Shown here piece after piece: positions 7,376 through 16,900 of a stretch of 64,000 nucleotides of DNA. Source of the DNA: Candidatus Saccharibacteria bacterium UBA1235 (lineage in GTDB: Bacteria > Patescibacteriota > Saccharimonadia > Saccharimonadales > Saccharimonadaceae); the NCBI GenBank assembly GCA_002309075.1, contig DBWP01000015.1, positions 1 through 64,000 of the forward strand, read 5' to 3'. Made by a program: the position numbers and the translations under genes. The notes under the pieces are model-generated. The model had not been told where the DNA came from. It did no database searches and saw only the letters and a program-made list of their open reading frames with translations. Position 1 is the first letter of the stretch. Every line of letters starts with the position of its first letter.

Positions 7376-8365
7376 ATGAATTTAAAGATCGGGATCGTCG
7401 GCCTCCCAAATGTCGGCAAGTCAACTTTATTTAACGCTTTAACAAACGCTGGCGCGCTTGCTGCCAACTATCCTTTTGCAACCATCGAACCAAACGTCGG
7501 CATCGTTCCCGTCCCTGACGAACGGCTTGATGTTCTTGCTAAAATGTACGAAACCGAAAAAATCGTCCCTGCAACTGTCGAATTTGTCGATATTGCCGGC
7601 TTAGTCCAAGGTGCTTCTAAGGGTGAGGGCCTCGGAAATAAATTCCTTGCACACATTCGCGAATGCCAAGCAATTTGCCATGTCGTCCGCGCTTTTGTAA
7701 ATAATGATATCGTCCGGGCCGATAATAAAATCGAAGAAGATATTCTTACTCAGGCCAAAGATGATATCGACATCATCAATCTAGAGCTTCAACTCGCCGA
7801 CGAAGAAACTAAAGCGAAAATCGAAGCTAAACGCAAAAAAGACCCAGCCGACGAAAATATTCCATACTTAACCGAAAAGCCAGTTATTTATATGTTTAAT
7901 GTCGACGAAAGTGGGCTAACTGACAAGGATCTTCAAGCCAAACTTCGCGATCTCGTCAAGCCAGCTTCTGCAATCTTCGTTAATGCCAAGCTCGAAGAGG
8001 AAATGTCCGGCATGGATCGGAACGAACGCAAAGAATTTTTAGAAAGCTACGGTGTTGAAGACGACGCACTCGGCGAACTTATCAAAGCCGCCTATGACAC
8101 ATTAGGACTTCAATCCTTCCTTACCGCCGGCAAAAAAGAATGCCGCGCCTGGACTATTAAAAAAGGTTCGACCGCTCCAGAAGCTGCTGGCGCTATCCAT
8201 TCCGATTTCGAACGCGGTTTTATCGCTGCAAATATTTGCAATTATGATGATCTAAAAACCCTCGGTTCTGAGCAGGCCGTAAAACAAGCTGGCAAACTCC
8301 GAACCGAAGGTAAAACTTATATTATGCAAGACGGTGACGTCGTTGAATTTAAATTTAACGTTTAA
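7376..8365 (+). CDS. ychF: YchF/OLA1-family ribosome-binding ATPase
   Basis: The 329-residue protein is a YchF-type P-loop ATPase. The G domain begins GIVGLPNVGKSTLFNAL, followed by YPFATIEPN and DIAGLVQGASKGEGLGNKFL. MFNVDE replaces the NKXD motif of true GTPases, as in this family. A coiled-coil insertion (about 140-170) and a C-terminal TGS domain (HSDFERGFIAA, then VEFKFNV) complete it. The E. coli protein has 363 residues. It binds ribosomes and is linked to translation and stress control. TATAAT lies seven bases before the ATG with no Shine-Dalgarno, so the mRNA is probably leaderless. The 3' end overlaps the convergent next gene by four bases. Confidence 0.95.
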   Translation: MNLKIGIVGLPNVGKSTLFNALTNAGALAANYPFATIEPNVGIVPVPDERLDVLAKMYETEKIVPATVEFVDIAGLVQGASKGEGLGNKFLAHIRECQAICHVVRAFVNNDIVRADNKIEEDILTQAKDDIDIINLELQLADEETKAKIEAKRKKDPADENIPYLTEKPVIYMFNVDESGLTDKDLQAKLRDLVKPASAIFVNAKLEEEMSGMDRNERKEFLESYGVEDDALGELIKAAYDTLGLQSFLTAGKKECRAWTIKKGSTAPEAAGAIHSDFERGFIAANICNYDDLKTLGSEQAVKQAGKLRTEGKTYIMQDGDVVEFKFNV

Positions 8366-9882
8366 AGCCCCGTTACGCTTGAAATGTCGTCGATCCCGAT
8401 ATTTTGATTCGTTGCATCAAGTCCAGTCGCCGAGACATTAACTTTTGCACCATTTTCACCAGCAACGCCCCATTCACCCGTGCCGGAAGCCAAGATAAAG
8501 TATCCATCGTTATAGAAGCTTGCCGTCACATCAGTGAGAGAAATTTCCGCCGTCGTATTCGTTACAAAGAAAAGTGGCGCCATCGAATAAACACTCGACG
8601 AAGACAAAATCGTCAATGTCGAATTCGTCGCTGTAAACGAACCAGTTCCCTCGTTTGCATCGCCCGACATCGATTGGTAAATCATCACGGCTGCATTATC
8701 TACGCCGTTACGATTCCCTATTCCGTTTGTCGAAAAGTCGCAATCATTTAGCGTAATTGAATTCTTTCCTTCTACAACCGCAATTTGCGCACCATTTGCT
8801 GTGCCAGTAGAGTTAGAAACTGTAATATTGCCAGTAGAGTAAATTAGTGGCGATCCAGCACCTTCCGTAGAAAGAGTTGCATTCGTAACTGTCACCGTCC
8901 CTTCGCCGCGATCAGTTGCAAGCGCAGCCGACGAACCACCCTGAGTTGCGATCGTCACCGTATCCGCCGTAATTGTTCCGCCGAAAGTTGCATGAAGCCC
9001 TCTAGAACCGCTTAAAACAGTTTCGATCGTAGTATTTTGGACATCAGCTGTGCCACCATTTGTTGCAACTACCGCGTTTGCACCTGAAGTTAAAGTTGTA
9101 ATTGTTGCGCCATTAATCGTTACCGAAGATTCAGCCCCAGCCACTACGATCGCCGAGTTCAAGCCATAAAAGCTATAATCATCATTCTGGCCTTCAGAAT
9201 CAGCAGTTCCGGTTTTCTTAATATTCACATCCCCCTGGATCGTTAAAGAACCACCGTTCACAACCAAGAACACTACCTGGTTATCGGCTGCCGATTCATA
9301 CGTCCCAGATCCAATCGTCGCTTCAATCCCATCTACTAAATATGCTGCGGAATAATTAACGATTTGGTCGCCAAACGCCACTTCCGCTGTGCCAGCAGAC
9401 AATTCCGTATTTACTATCGGCTCAGAATCCTCTGTGTTATCAGATATATTGTCAGAAATATTACCATTATTGTTAGAATTATTGTTTGGTTTTGCCACAT
9501 TCATTACAACAAGCATTATAATTATCAACACGACTAAAACTCCAGCCGCCGCTGCTAAGATAATTGTTAACTTATTATCTTTTTTAGGTGGTTCCACTAG
9601 CTGCATTTGCATTGGATTTTCAACCGGCTGCGTTGATTGGCCCGCCGGCTCGCTCGTCAAAACCGGCATCGCCGGCGTCGCTGGTGTCGTTGGCTCGGCT
9701 GGAGCAACTGGTTCAACCGGAGCAACTGGTTCAACCGGAGCTGGAGTGACCGGCATCGTGGGAGCCGATTCTACCGGAGCCGGCTCGACTGGCTCAACTG
9801 GTGGCTCAACTGGCTCAGCCGGCGCTGGATTTGGCGTTATTGTGTTATTATTCAAGTTATTTTCAATGTCATTATTATCCAT
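8362..9882 (-). CDS. Membrane-anchored beta-helix-like surface protein
   Basis: The 506-residue protein starts with ~100 Pro/Val/Glu-rich residues (repeats of PVEPV and APAEP), probably cytoplasmic. A transmembrane helix follows (about 105-129, LTIILAAAAGVLVVLIIIMLVV), then an Asn/Ser linker and a ~340-residue outer domain of short repeated beta strands. That domain has turns of the type VTINGATITT and VTVTNATLST, which suggest a right-handed beta-helix as in adhesins or pectate-lyase folds. No catalytic motif was recognised. The gene at 47753 has the same plan (Pro-rich N-terminus, helix, Asn-rich linker). TATAAT is seven bases before the ATG. Confidence 0.7.
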   Translation of the reverse strand: MDNNDIENNLNNNTITPNPAPAEPVEPPVEPVEPAPVESAPTMPVTPAPVEPVAPVEPVAPAEPTTPATPAMPVLTSEPAGQSTQPVENPMQMQLVEPPKKDNKLTIILAAAAGVLVVLIIIMLVVMNVAKPNNNSNNNGNISDNISDNTEDSEPIVNTELSAGTAEVAFGDQIVNYSAAYLVDGIEATIGSGTYESAADNQVVFLVVNGGSLTIQGDVNIKKTGTADSEGQNDDYSFYGLNSAIVVAGAESSVTINGATITTLTSGANAVVATNGGTADVQNTTIETVLSGSRGLHATFGGTITADTVTIATQGGSSAALATDRGEGTVTVTNATLSTEGAGSPLIYSTGNITVSNSTGTANGAQIAVVEGKNSITLNDCDFSTNGIGNRNGVDNAAVMIYQSMSGDANEGTGSFTATNSTLTILSSSSVYSMAPLFFVTNTTAEISLTDVTASFYNDGYFILASGTGEWGVAGENGAKVNVSATGLDATNQNIGIDDISSVTGL

Positions 9883-9915
9883 AATAATAATTATACACTA
9901 AAAGCATAAAAAGTT

Positions 9916-10878
9916 TCAATTTAGAGAAAACCAATCCAAAACTTTAAAATCACCGTCTACGTCCGCCACCGCAAGCTCTGGATTATATATATTGTAAGAA
10001 TTCTTGTATTTTAAAAAACTTTCCGCTGCAAAACGCATTTTCTGAAGTTTTCTAGCATCAATCGCCACAAGTCCTCCACCAAATTCTCGATTCGTTCTAG
10101 TTTTTACTTCCGTAAAATACATTTTATCTTCAAAAACGGAAATTATATCAATTTCATAAAACTTCGTTTTAAAATTTCGCGCAACAATCTCATGTCCTAA
10201 ACCCTCTAAATATTTACAAACCGCATCTTCGCCCTTTTTTCCAACCGAAGTAGTATCTTTTTTATTAATCACCCCGTCCCCATTCCGATCAAACCCAACC
10301 ATACTTTTAATCGGTTCAAAACTTTTTCGATGCTCCGGGCAAATTCCAATTTCAGAAATCGCCTTAAGATGCGCCGCCGTCCCATATCCCACATTTTTTT
10401 CAAACCCATAACCCGGAAACTTGTTCGCTAGCTCCTTCATATAATTATCTCTTGCGACTTTCGCAATAATCGACGCCGCCGAAACCTCTTTAATTAAATC
10501 ATCCGCTTTCACGGCCGTCGAAACAAATTTAGAAAGCGCCGTTCCTTCCAAAAAATTCACCTTCCCATCAATCACAATCTGCGTAAACTTAAAGTGTCGT
10601 TTTTGCGCAGCCTCTACAGCTCGTCTAGTTGCTAGTCGAAGCGCCTCCGAAATCCCAACAGAATCTAGCTCTTCCGGAAAAACCCAACCAAGTCCATAGG
10701 CCGGCGCTTCCGCCAAAATCACTTCAGATAAACTCTCGCGTTTTTTTGCTGATAATTTTTTCGAATCTTTTAGATCAAAAACCCATTCTGGTTTTTCTTC
10801 TGGTAAAACTACCGCACCAACAACAAGCGGACCCGCTAGGGGTCCGCGTCCAACTTCATCTATTCCTAAAATCGCCAT
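9916..10878 (-). CDS. rnhB: Ribonuclease HII fused to a UPF0102 (YraN-like) domain
   Basis: Residues 1-190 are RNase HII, which removes RNA from RNA-DNA hybrids: GIDEVGRGPLAGPLVVGAVV carries the catalytic Asp-Glu pair, with KDSKKLS, IDG and SIIAKVARD following. About residue 205 there is an EF-hand-like loop, DRNGDGVINKKD. The last ~105 residues are a UPF0102/YraN nuclease-fold domain (GKKGEDAVCKYLEGLG, IDIISV, YFTEVKTRT, DARKLQK). The two are normally separate, often neighbouring, genes; here they form one open frame of 320 residues. The ATG overlaps the stop of rplS (TAATG), indicating translational coupling. Confidence 0.93.
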   Translation of the reverse strand: MAILGIDEVGRGPLAGPLVVGAVVLPEEKPEWVFDLKDSKKLSAKKRESLSEVILAEAPAYGLGWVFPEELDSVGISEALRLATRRAVEAAQKRHFKFTQIVIDGKVNFLEGTALSKFVSTAVKADDLIKEVSAASIIAKVARDNYMKELANKFPGYGFEKNVGYGTAAHLKAISEIGICPEHRKSFEPIKSMVGFDRNGDGVINKKDTTSVGKKGEDAVCKYLEGLGHEIVARNFKTKFYEIDIISVFEDKMYFTEVKTRTNREFGGGLVAIDARKLQKMRFAAESFLKYKNSYNIYNPELAVADVDGDFKVLDWFSLN

Positions 10879-11372
10879 TAAGCTTCGGTTTTCTCTTCAG
10901 CTGCAGTTTCTTCTGGTTTTACTTCCTCAACTGGAGCTTCTTCAACTACTTCAACTTCTTTAACTTCTTCAACTGGAGCAGCTTCTTCAACAACTTCTAC
11001 ATTATTTACAGCTACGCGATCAAAGTCACGACCAGCAAGTCTTGCCGACTTACCAGAGCGGTTGCGAAGATAAGACAAATTATTGCGGCGAACTTTCGAA
11101 CGCTTTGTAATTTCAATCTTCTCAACGAGTGGTGAATGAATGAGATAAGATTTCTCAACACCAACACCTGAAGTTACTTTGCGTACTACAATTCTCGCAG
11201 TATGAGACTCTTTGCGATCTACGCGGATAACCACGCCTTCAAAAGTCTGCAAACGGAACTTCTCACCTTCTTTAATTTTCTGAGTGACTTTCACGGTATC
11301 ACCAGAACGCACATCAACAACTGCCTTTTTCTTCTGCGCGTCACCGATTTGTTTTAGAATCGAAAAACTCAT
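10878..11372 (-). CDS. rplS: 50S ribosomal protein L19 with acidic C-terminal extension
   Basis: Residues 1-115 are L19, which sits at the 30S-50S interface: DVRSGDTVKVTQKIKEGEK, RLQTFEGVVI, then VGVEKSYLIHSPLVEKIEI and LRNRSGKSARL. A ~45-residue tail follows, made of Glu, Val, Ala and Pro repeats (EEAPVEEVK type), absent from usual L19 (about 115 residues). AAGGA seven bases before the ATG supports the start. It is cotranscribed with the RNase HII fusion. Confidence 0.95.
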   Translation of the reverse strand: MSFSILKQIGDAQKKKAVVDVRSGDTVKVTQKIKEGEKFRLQTFEGVVIRVDRKESHTARIVVRKVTSGVGVEKSYLIHSPLVEKIEITKRSKVRRNNLSYLRNRSGKSARLAGRDFDRVAVNNVEVVEEAAPVEEVKEVEVVEEAPVEEVKPEETAAEEKTEA

Positions 11373-11403
11373 ATTATCCTTTTTTATTACACAATTATCT
11401 GTA

Positions 11404-11432
11404 ATTATACCACGCTTATCTTACTTTATCAA
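11404..11432 (-). promoter_or_regulatory. Promoter of rplS
   Basis: TTGATA, 17 bases and TATAAT lie between the ruvA stop and rplS, giving a leader of about 25 bases with a Shine-Dalgarno site. Confidence 0.7.
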
Positions 11433-11440
11433 GTAGATTT

Positions 11441-12019
11441 TTAATTTTTCAAAGCAAGTCGCACGCGTTCTTCAATTGGCAAGTTTTTATCAACTCCTTC
11501 AAGCGCCGCTGTAGCTTCCTTTAAAGGAAAACCAAGCGCAATTAACGCTTCTAGTGCCTCGTCAGCTTCTTTTTCCTCTCCCTTAAATTTCACTTCCGTC
11601 GCCCCATATTTCGATGGAATTCCAACTTTATCACGAAGATCCACGATCACTCGCTCGGCTGACTTTTTGCCAACTCCCGAAGCCTTAGAAATAAACGCAA
11701 CGTCTCCATTTGCAATCGCATTCCGAACTTCTTCTGCTTCTGCCAAAGACAAAATAGAAACTCCAGCTTTTGGTCCAATTCCCTGTACAGAAATTAAAAG
11801 TTCGAAAATCTTTTTTGCCGTAAGCGAAGAAAAACCATATAATTCTTCCGAATTTTCCCTAACCGCATGATACGTAAAAAATTTCCGTTCCTCATTTAAG
11901 ACCACATTTTCAAAATCTGGCGTTGGCACCATAAGTTCATACCCAACACCATTAACATCTATAATAATTCCGTTTGACCCAAATTTCTCCGAAATCACTC
12001 CATAAAGATGTGCAATCAT
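11441..12019 (-). CDS. ruvA: Holliday junction helicase subunit RuvA
   Basis: This 192-residue RuvA binds four-way junctions and recruits the RuvB motor. The N-terminal OB domain starts MIAHLYGVISEKFGSNGIIIDVNGVGYEL. Tandem helix-hairpin-helix motifs follow (ISVQGIGPKAGVSILS and ISKASGVGKKSAERVIVDLRDK), then a linker and a C-terminal RuvB-interaction domain (DEALEALIALGFPLKEA). It overlaps ruvC by four bases, at the end of a radA-ruvC-ruvA operon. RuvB is not in this window. Confidence 0.95.
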   Translation of the reverse strand: MIAHLYGVISEKFGSNGIIIDVNGVGYELMVPTPDFENVVLNEERKFFTYHAVRENSEELYGFSSLTAKKIFELLISVQGIGPKAGVSILSLAEAEEVRNAIANGDVAFISKASGVGKKSAERVIVDLRDKVGIPSKYGATEVKFKGEEKEADEALEALIALGFPLKEATAALEGVDKNLPIEERVRLALKN

Positions 12020-12540
12020 TTTTTCTCCTTTCTCGAATTAGAAAATTTATATTCGTCATTCTTTCCTGCTAGATACATAAAACTACAAGTAATCGCCGCC
12101 GCAAGCGCATCTGCCGCATCGTCCGGTTTTGGTTTTTTCTCCAAACCAAGGTGCATTCTCACCATTTCCGAAATTTGCGTCTTAGTCGCTGCACCATAAC
12201 CCGTCAAACTCTTTTTGATTTCATTTGGCGTATATTCATAAACTGGTAATTTATTTTGCGCCGCAACTAAAAGTATAATTCCTCTCGCTTCCGCCACCGC
12301 AATTCCCGTTGTGATATTTTTCGCAAAAAACAATTTCTCAATCGCAACAATTTCCGGCTTCGTTTGCTCGAAGACTTCTTTAATTGAATCATAAAGTTCT
12401 AAAAGCCGCGAAGGTAAATTCAAATCAACCGTTGTCGTTACAACTCCAAAATCCAAAGCCTTTGCGCCCGCTCGCGAACTAGTTTCAATCAACCCAAATC
12501 CGCAACGCCCAAGTCCCGGATCAATCCCTAAAATTCTCAT
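12016..12540 (-). CDS. ruvC: Holliday junction resolvase RuvC
   Basis: The 174-residue endonuclease cuts Holliday junctions. It starts MRILGIDPGLGRCGFG, with the first catalytic Asp. Glu residues are at VAIEKLFFAKN, and the DDAADALAAAI motif near the end supplies the last acidic residues. TGYGAATKTQI is the family's DNA-contact region. It overlaps radA upstream and ruvA downstream by four bases each, so the three are probably translated together. Confidence 0.95.
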   Translation of the reverse strand: MRILGIDPGLGRCGFGLIETSSRAGAKALDFGVVTTTVDLNLPSRLLELYDSIKEVFEQTKPEIVAIEKLFFAKNITTGIAVAEARGIILLVAAQNKLPVYEYTPNEIKKSLTGYGAATKTQISEMVRMHLGLEKKPKPDDAADALAAAITCSFMYLAGKNDEYKFSNSRKEKK

Positions 12541-13886
12541 TTCACATACCTAATTAAAGTTTCGCGAAGATCCTTAACTGGAATTACAAACTTATCGTGA
12601 ATTGTCGAAGGCCCAATCGCATGAGAAAACCCAAGTTTCTTCGCTTCAGCAATTCTCTGATCCGCTCGAAACGCCGACCGAATTTCGCCACCAAGCCCCA
12701 CTTCGCCAAAGACAACATATTCTTCTCCAAGTTTTCGCCCTGCTACCGCCGACGCAATCGCCATACAAATCGCAAGATCCGCCGCCGAATCACTAAGTTT
12801 AATCCCACCAACTACATTAATAAAAATGTCTTTATCCGATAATTTTAATTTTGTACGTCGCTCTAAAACCGCAATTAAAAGATTTAAACGATTCAAATCA
12901 AAACCGCTCGCCGTACGTTTTGGATAACCAAAATTTGAAGGTGTTGCAAGCGCTTGAATTTCTACCAAAATTGGGCGATTTCCTTCAAGCGTCGCTAAAA
13001 TAACCGACCCGTCAGTATTAGTTCTTTCAGCAAGAAGCGCTGCCGACGGATTTTGCACCTCACGAAGACCCGACTCAATCATTTCAAAAATCGCAACTTC
13101 ATTTGTCGATCCAAAACGGTTTTTAACCGCCCGAACCGTTTTAAAGCCACCATATCTATCGCCTTCAAAATTCAAGACTACATCAACTAAATGTTCCAAA
13201 ACTTTTGGCCCTGCTAAAGTCCCGTCTTTCGTTACGTGTCCAACAATCACAACCGCCGTATCCGTCGCCTTTGCCGCACGAATAATTAAATTCCCACAGT
13301 TAGTTACTTGCGAAACCGTCCCCGGCGCACTAGAAATTTCATCCATCATAAGCGTCTGAATAGAGTCCACAATCACAAGATCAAATTCTCCCGATTCAAT
13401 TGTCTTTGCGATATCATTCCCCGAAGTTGACGCCGCAAAATTTAACCTTTCAGAATTTGCACCAAGCCTTTCAGCCCGAAGTTTAACCTGCCCCGCACTC
13501 TCCTCGCCTGAAATATATAAAACATCATGATTTTTAGAAATTTCCGCACAAATTTGCATGAGAAGCGTAGATTTTCCAATTCCAGGTTGCCCAGCAAGAA
13601 GCGACACCGAACCCATTAGAATTCCGCCACCAAGCACTATATTCAAATCAGGAAACTCCGTCAAAAGTCTCGCTTTCGAATCACTCGGCACAATCGTTTT
13701 TAATTTCACAAAATCTAATTTTTTACCAGAAGCCTGGCCTTTAGAAATCGCCGATTTCCCGCCGCTAGAAGATTCGCTGACTTGTTCAACCAAAGAGTTC
13801 CAAGCGTTACAGTTCGTGCATTGCCCCATCCACTTCGCATAAACCGCCCCACACTGCTGACAGACAAACTGACTCCGATTCTTCAT
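12537..13886 (-). CDS. radA: DNA repair protein RadA
   Basis: The 449-residue RadA (Sms) is a RecA-like helicase that processes recombination intermediates. A zinc finger (FVCQQCGAVYAKWMGQCTNC) opens it. The RecA-like core has Walker A GQPGIGKSTL and a Walker B strand, LVIVDSIQTL. The KNRFG motif (AVKNRFGSTNEV) is diagnostic. The C-terminal Lon-like domain includes GGIKLSDSAADLAI and VFGEVGLGGEIR. TATAAT lies six bases before the ATG, so the operon mRNA is probably leaderless. Confidence 0.95.
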   Translation of the reverse strand: MKNRSQFVCQQCGAVYAKWMGQCTNCNAWNSLVEQVSESSSGGKSAISKGQASGKKLDFVKLKTIVPSDSKARLLTEFPDLNIVLGGGILMGSVSLLAGQPGIGKSTLLMQICAEISKNHDVLYISGEESAGQVKLRAERLGANSERLNFAASTSGNDIAKTIESGEFDLVIVDSIQTLMMDEISSAPGTVSQVTNCGNLIIRAAKATDTAVVIVGHVTKDGTLAGPKVLEHLVDVVLNFEGDRYGGFKTVRAVKNRFGSTNEVAIFEMIESGLREVQNPSAALLAERTNTDGSVILATLEGNRPILVEIQALATPSNFGYPKRTASGFDLNRLNLLIAVLERRTKLKLSDKDIFINVVGGIKLSDSAADLAICMAIASAVAGRKLGEEYVVFGEVGLGGEIRSAFRADQRIAEAKKLGFSHAIGPSTIHDKFVIPVKDLRETLIRYVK

Positions 13887-13908
13887 ACAAACATTATATC
13901 ACAAACCT

Positions 13909-16900
13909 CTAATACCGAGGCGCAATCTCATGTTGGTAAACAGTTTTTAATGTCTTAAAGTCGTTTACGTTAGACATATTCTTACCCCAAACTATAGCCG
14001 AAGAATCATAATTTACAACTTCTGCCGGAGTTCCGGATGCTCTACCAGCGCCCGCGCCATAAGTTCTATCAAACCTTATTCCTTCCGCAATTATCATACC
14101 ATTGATAGTGAGTTGATTCGAAGAATTACAAGTATTCACCCAACCCTTCGCAATAATAATCGCATCAATTCTCGTAACATTACACCCTATATTAATAGCA
14201 CCTTCCGAATAAATTACCATCTTTGGAATATCTTTTTGCGACGTATATGGACCATCCGCATAAACAATGTTTCCATTTATCGTGATATCACCCTTAGCCT
14301 TCATAACGCGGGTAGTTCCTCTCGCAACGTTTGTATTATTAATCGTAAGTGGACCCTCTTCTTTAGTAATTGTGACACCCGGCCTACCTTCCATCGTATC
14401 CCAATAACTAATCAAAGCTTCTTGACCGTCTTTTATAACCGGAAGCCCTGCATTACCAGTACTATCTATGGTCGGACAAAGTGCTGGCGAATAGCTTGCA
14501 ATGCTAAGCGGCACTCGCTTACAATAATTTAGATCTTTACTTCCACCCCAAGGCGAAGCAGCCAAGTCTCCAGTTGCTGCACCAGACGCTAACCCCGAGA
14601 CAATTCCATTCGCAATTACTGCCTGTTCAACCCAAGAGCTAAACACTGTCGTATTAGCATTACCGCTCTCAACATAAGGATAAATGTCTCGCAAATTTCG
14701 TTTAGCCGCTATCGACGTTGTAGTAGAAATCGCACCTTCTGAATAAACGCTCCCGCCCCAAACCTGGAAGCTCGGACGCTTTGTTACGACCTTGCAGCTC
14801 GGTTGCGAAATGTACCAGTTTTTACTTCCAGCAGAACTCATATTCGTATCGCTTCCGCTCGTATACGGATAAACCGCAACCGCAACACAGAAATAATTTC
14901 CCGCTTCAGTATCAAAAGCGTTATAACTATCAGAGAAATTAATAGTATCTATAATCCCGCTCATTTTACCGTCGCTATTAAGCTCTGTGTTGTTGAATCT
15001 ATCTAATTCACTACACTGACCATCTCTAACTGGCAACGCCGCACAAAGATCCGAGTTTAAGCTACCATATCCTTTTACTTCAGAGCCATAAGATGACGAC
15101 GAAGTATAACCAATTAATCTCACTTTAGCATTATCAACTTGTGTTGCATAAGTATCCTCGGTCTCATTATTCCATTTAGGATTTACTGTTACGGTTGCTT
15201 TTCCAAGTTTTGCAATTTCCCCCGCAAAAACTGTCCCCGAAGAAAGGCTAACCGCCGCCGAGTTTATAAAGTTATAAGGAACATAGACGTAAGACGTAGC
15301 CTGGTCACCTGACCCGGAACGCGTATTATTGTAGAAATTATTTAAGTGCGAACAGGTCTCATGACAACAGCTTCTACACTCCGAACAAGTGTCGCAGTTA
15401 CACTTATGACAATTTTTTCCTTCAGAATCACAGCATCTATCGCAATGACAACTATAATATCGAATACCACATTCGTCGCAATTTCTAGTATAACAATCAC
15501 AGCTCCATCTATGAATTCCTTCATTCTTCACAGACGCGCTCGTCGGTCCATATGAGTTAATCGTCTCGCTAAGCGTTTTCCCGGCTTGCCCTTCTCTCAC
15601 GTTGCTAGTATTTGGCACATATTGATACTCTGTAGCACCATCAGCAAAATTTCTATCCACCGAAAAAGGCTGAATCACATTTGAAGATCTAATTCTAAAC
15701 CTATTTTGCCAATCAGAATAATCTGCAAAAACTCCATTATTTAATGTGTCAGTAAAATTAGAATGATAATTGCTGTGGCTTCTATGTTTATTATTAATCG
15801 TTACATCCGAAAATGCGGCAAACTGCACCCCCGGGAAATAAGCGTTACACCAGTTTATTCGGTCGCCTGGCTTCGCATAAACCGTATTTTTATACTCGCT
15901 ATTCGAATTACTTACGCTCGCATTTCTCACCCGCGATTCAACCGACGTCGTTCCTGAACTTGCGTTCGATTGCTTATATGAAGTCGGAACAGGTATGGCA
16001 TTTTCATCACAATTCCGATCTATCGGATCCGGTCTGTTGCCGCCCCCCACCTGAACTACGACACAAGCTTTCGTCGTTAACTTATTATTAATTTTGACTT
16101 CCTCGCAGAAATTATATTTTCCGTTAGTTGTAAAAGTTGTCTTATACTCGTCGCGTAAAACATAGTTAGCCCCGCCGTCTGTATATGGTCGACTAGTCGC
16201 AAGATACATACTATTACTCTTATATGTAAACGCTGTCGAGCCGCCATTTAACCCAGTGCCACCAGTAAGCGGCGCGCTAAACTCTCGGTTCACCGTCCAG
16301 TTTATCTTATCCGTTATCTCGAAATTAGTATAAAAATTATGCGAAAAGACAATTGTAACTTGTTCCCCCGCATTAACGGTTAGTCCTTCCGCGGTGACAC
16401 TTTTATTCTCATTTACAATTCCGGTAGATATATATTTTTCTTCACTAGTCTCAGCGTTTATCGCCTTTGCGTTAGAAACCGAATAAAATATACTTGGATC
16501 CCAACAGAAAGCCCCAACGATATCCCAGCGAGTTTCCCAACCAGGGAAATATTTCGCCGCCCACATATTTTCACGTATCCACGTCTGCATTTCATCATAT
16601 TTCATTCTCGCTTCTCTTTGAGAATACAAATACCCTTTTGGCGTTGTGTATGCCCGAACGGTTTGCTTATTCCCTGGATAAGCACCCTTAGCCTGATACC
16701 GATAACTACTAGTTATAGCATATTTTAAATTCTTATTTTTTTGAGTGGAAACTTGGTACCCCCAATATTTGCTGCCTCCATGCGCTTCAAACCCATAGTT
16801 ATAGAGAGTCATTCCTTTTTTACAACCTTTAATATAAACTGGGCGATTGCCCTGATTGGTATTCTTTGTGTAATGAAAAGTAACTCCGCCCGCAGGAAAA

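Noticed and set aside
7210..7434. 74-codon open frame starting MFGGKNEKN
   Set aside because: It runs through a strong terminator and into the start of ychF in another frame; the 31-codon frame is more protein-like and ends before the terminator.
9389..9901. 170-codon Gly/Thr/Ser repeat frame opposite the Pro-rich protein
   Set aside because: The Pro/Val/Glu repeats on the real strand produce a low-complexity antisense frame; no ribosome site or promoter supports it.
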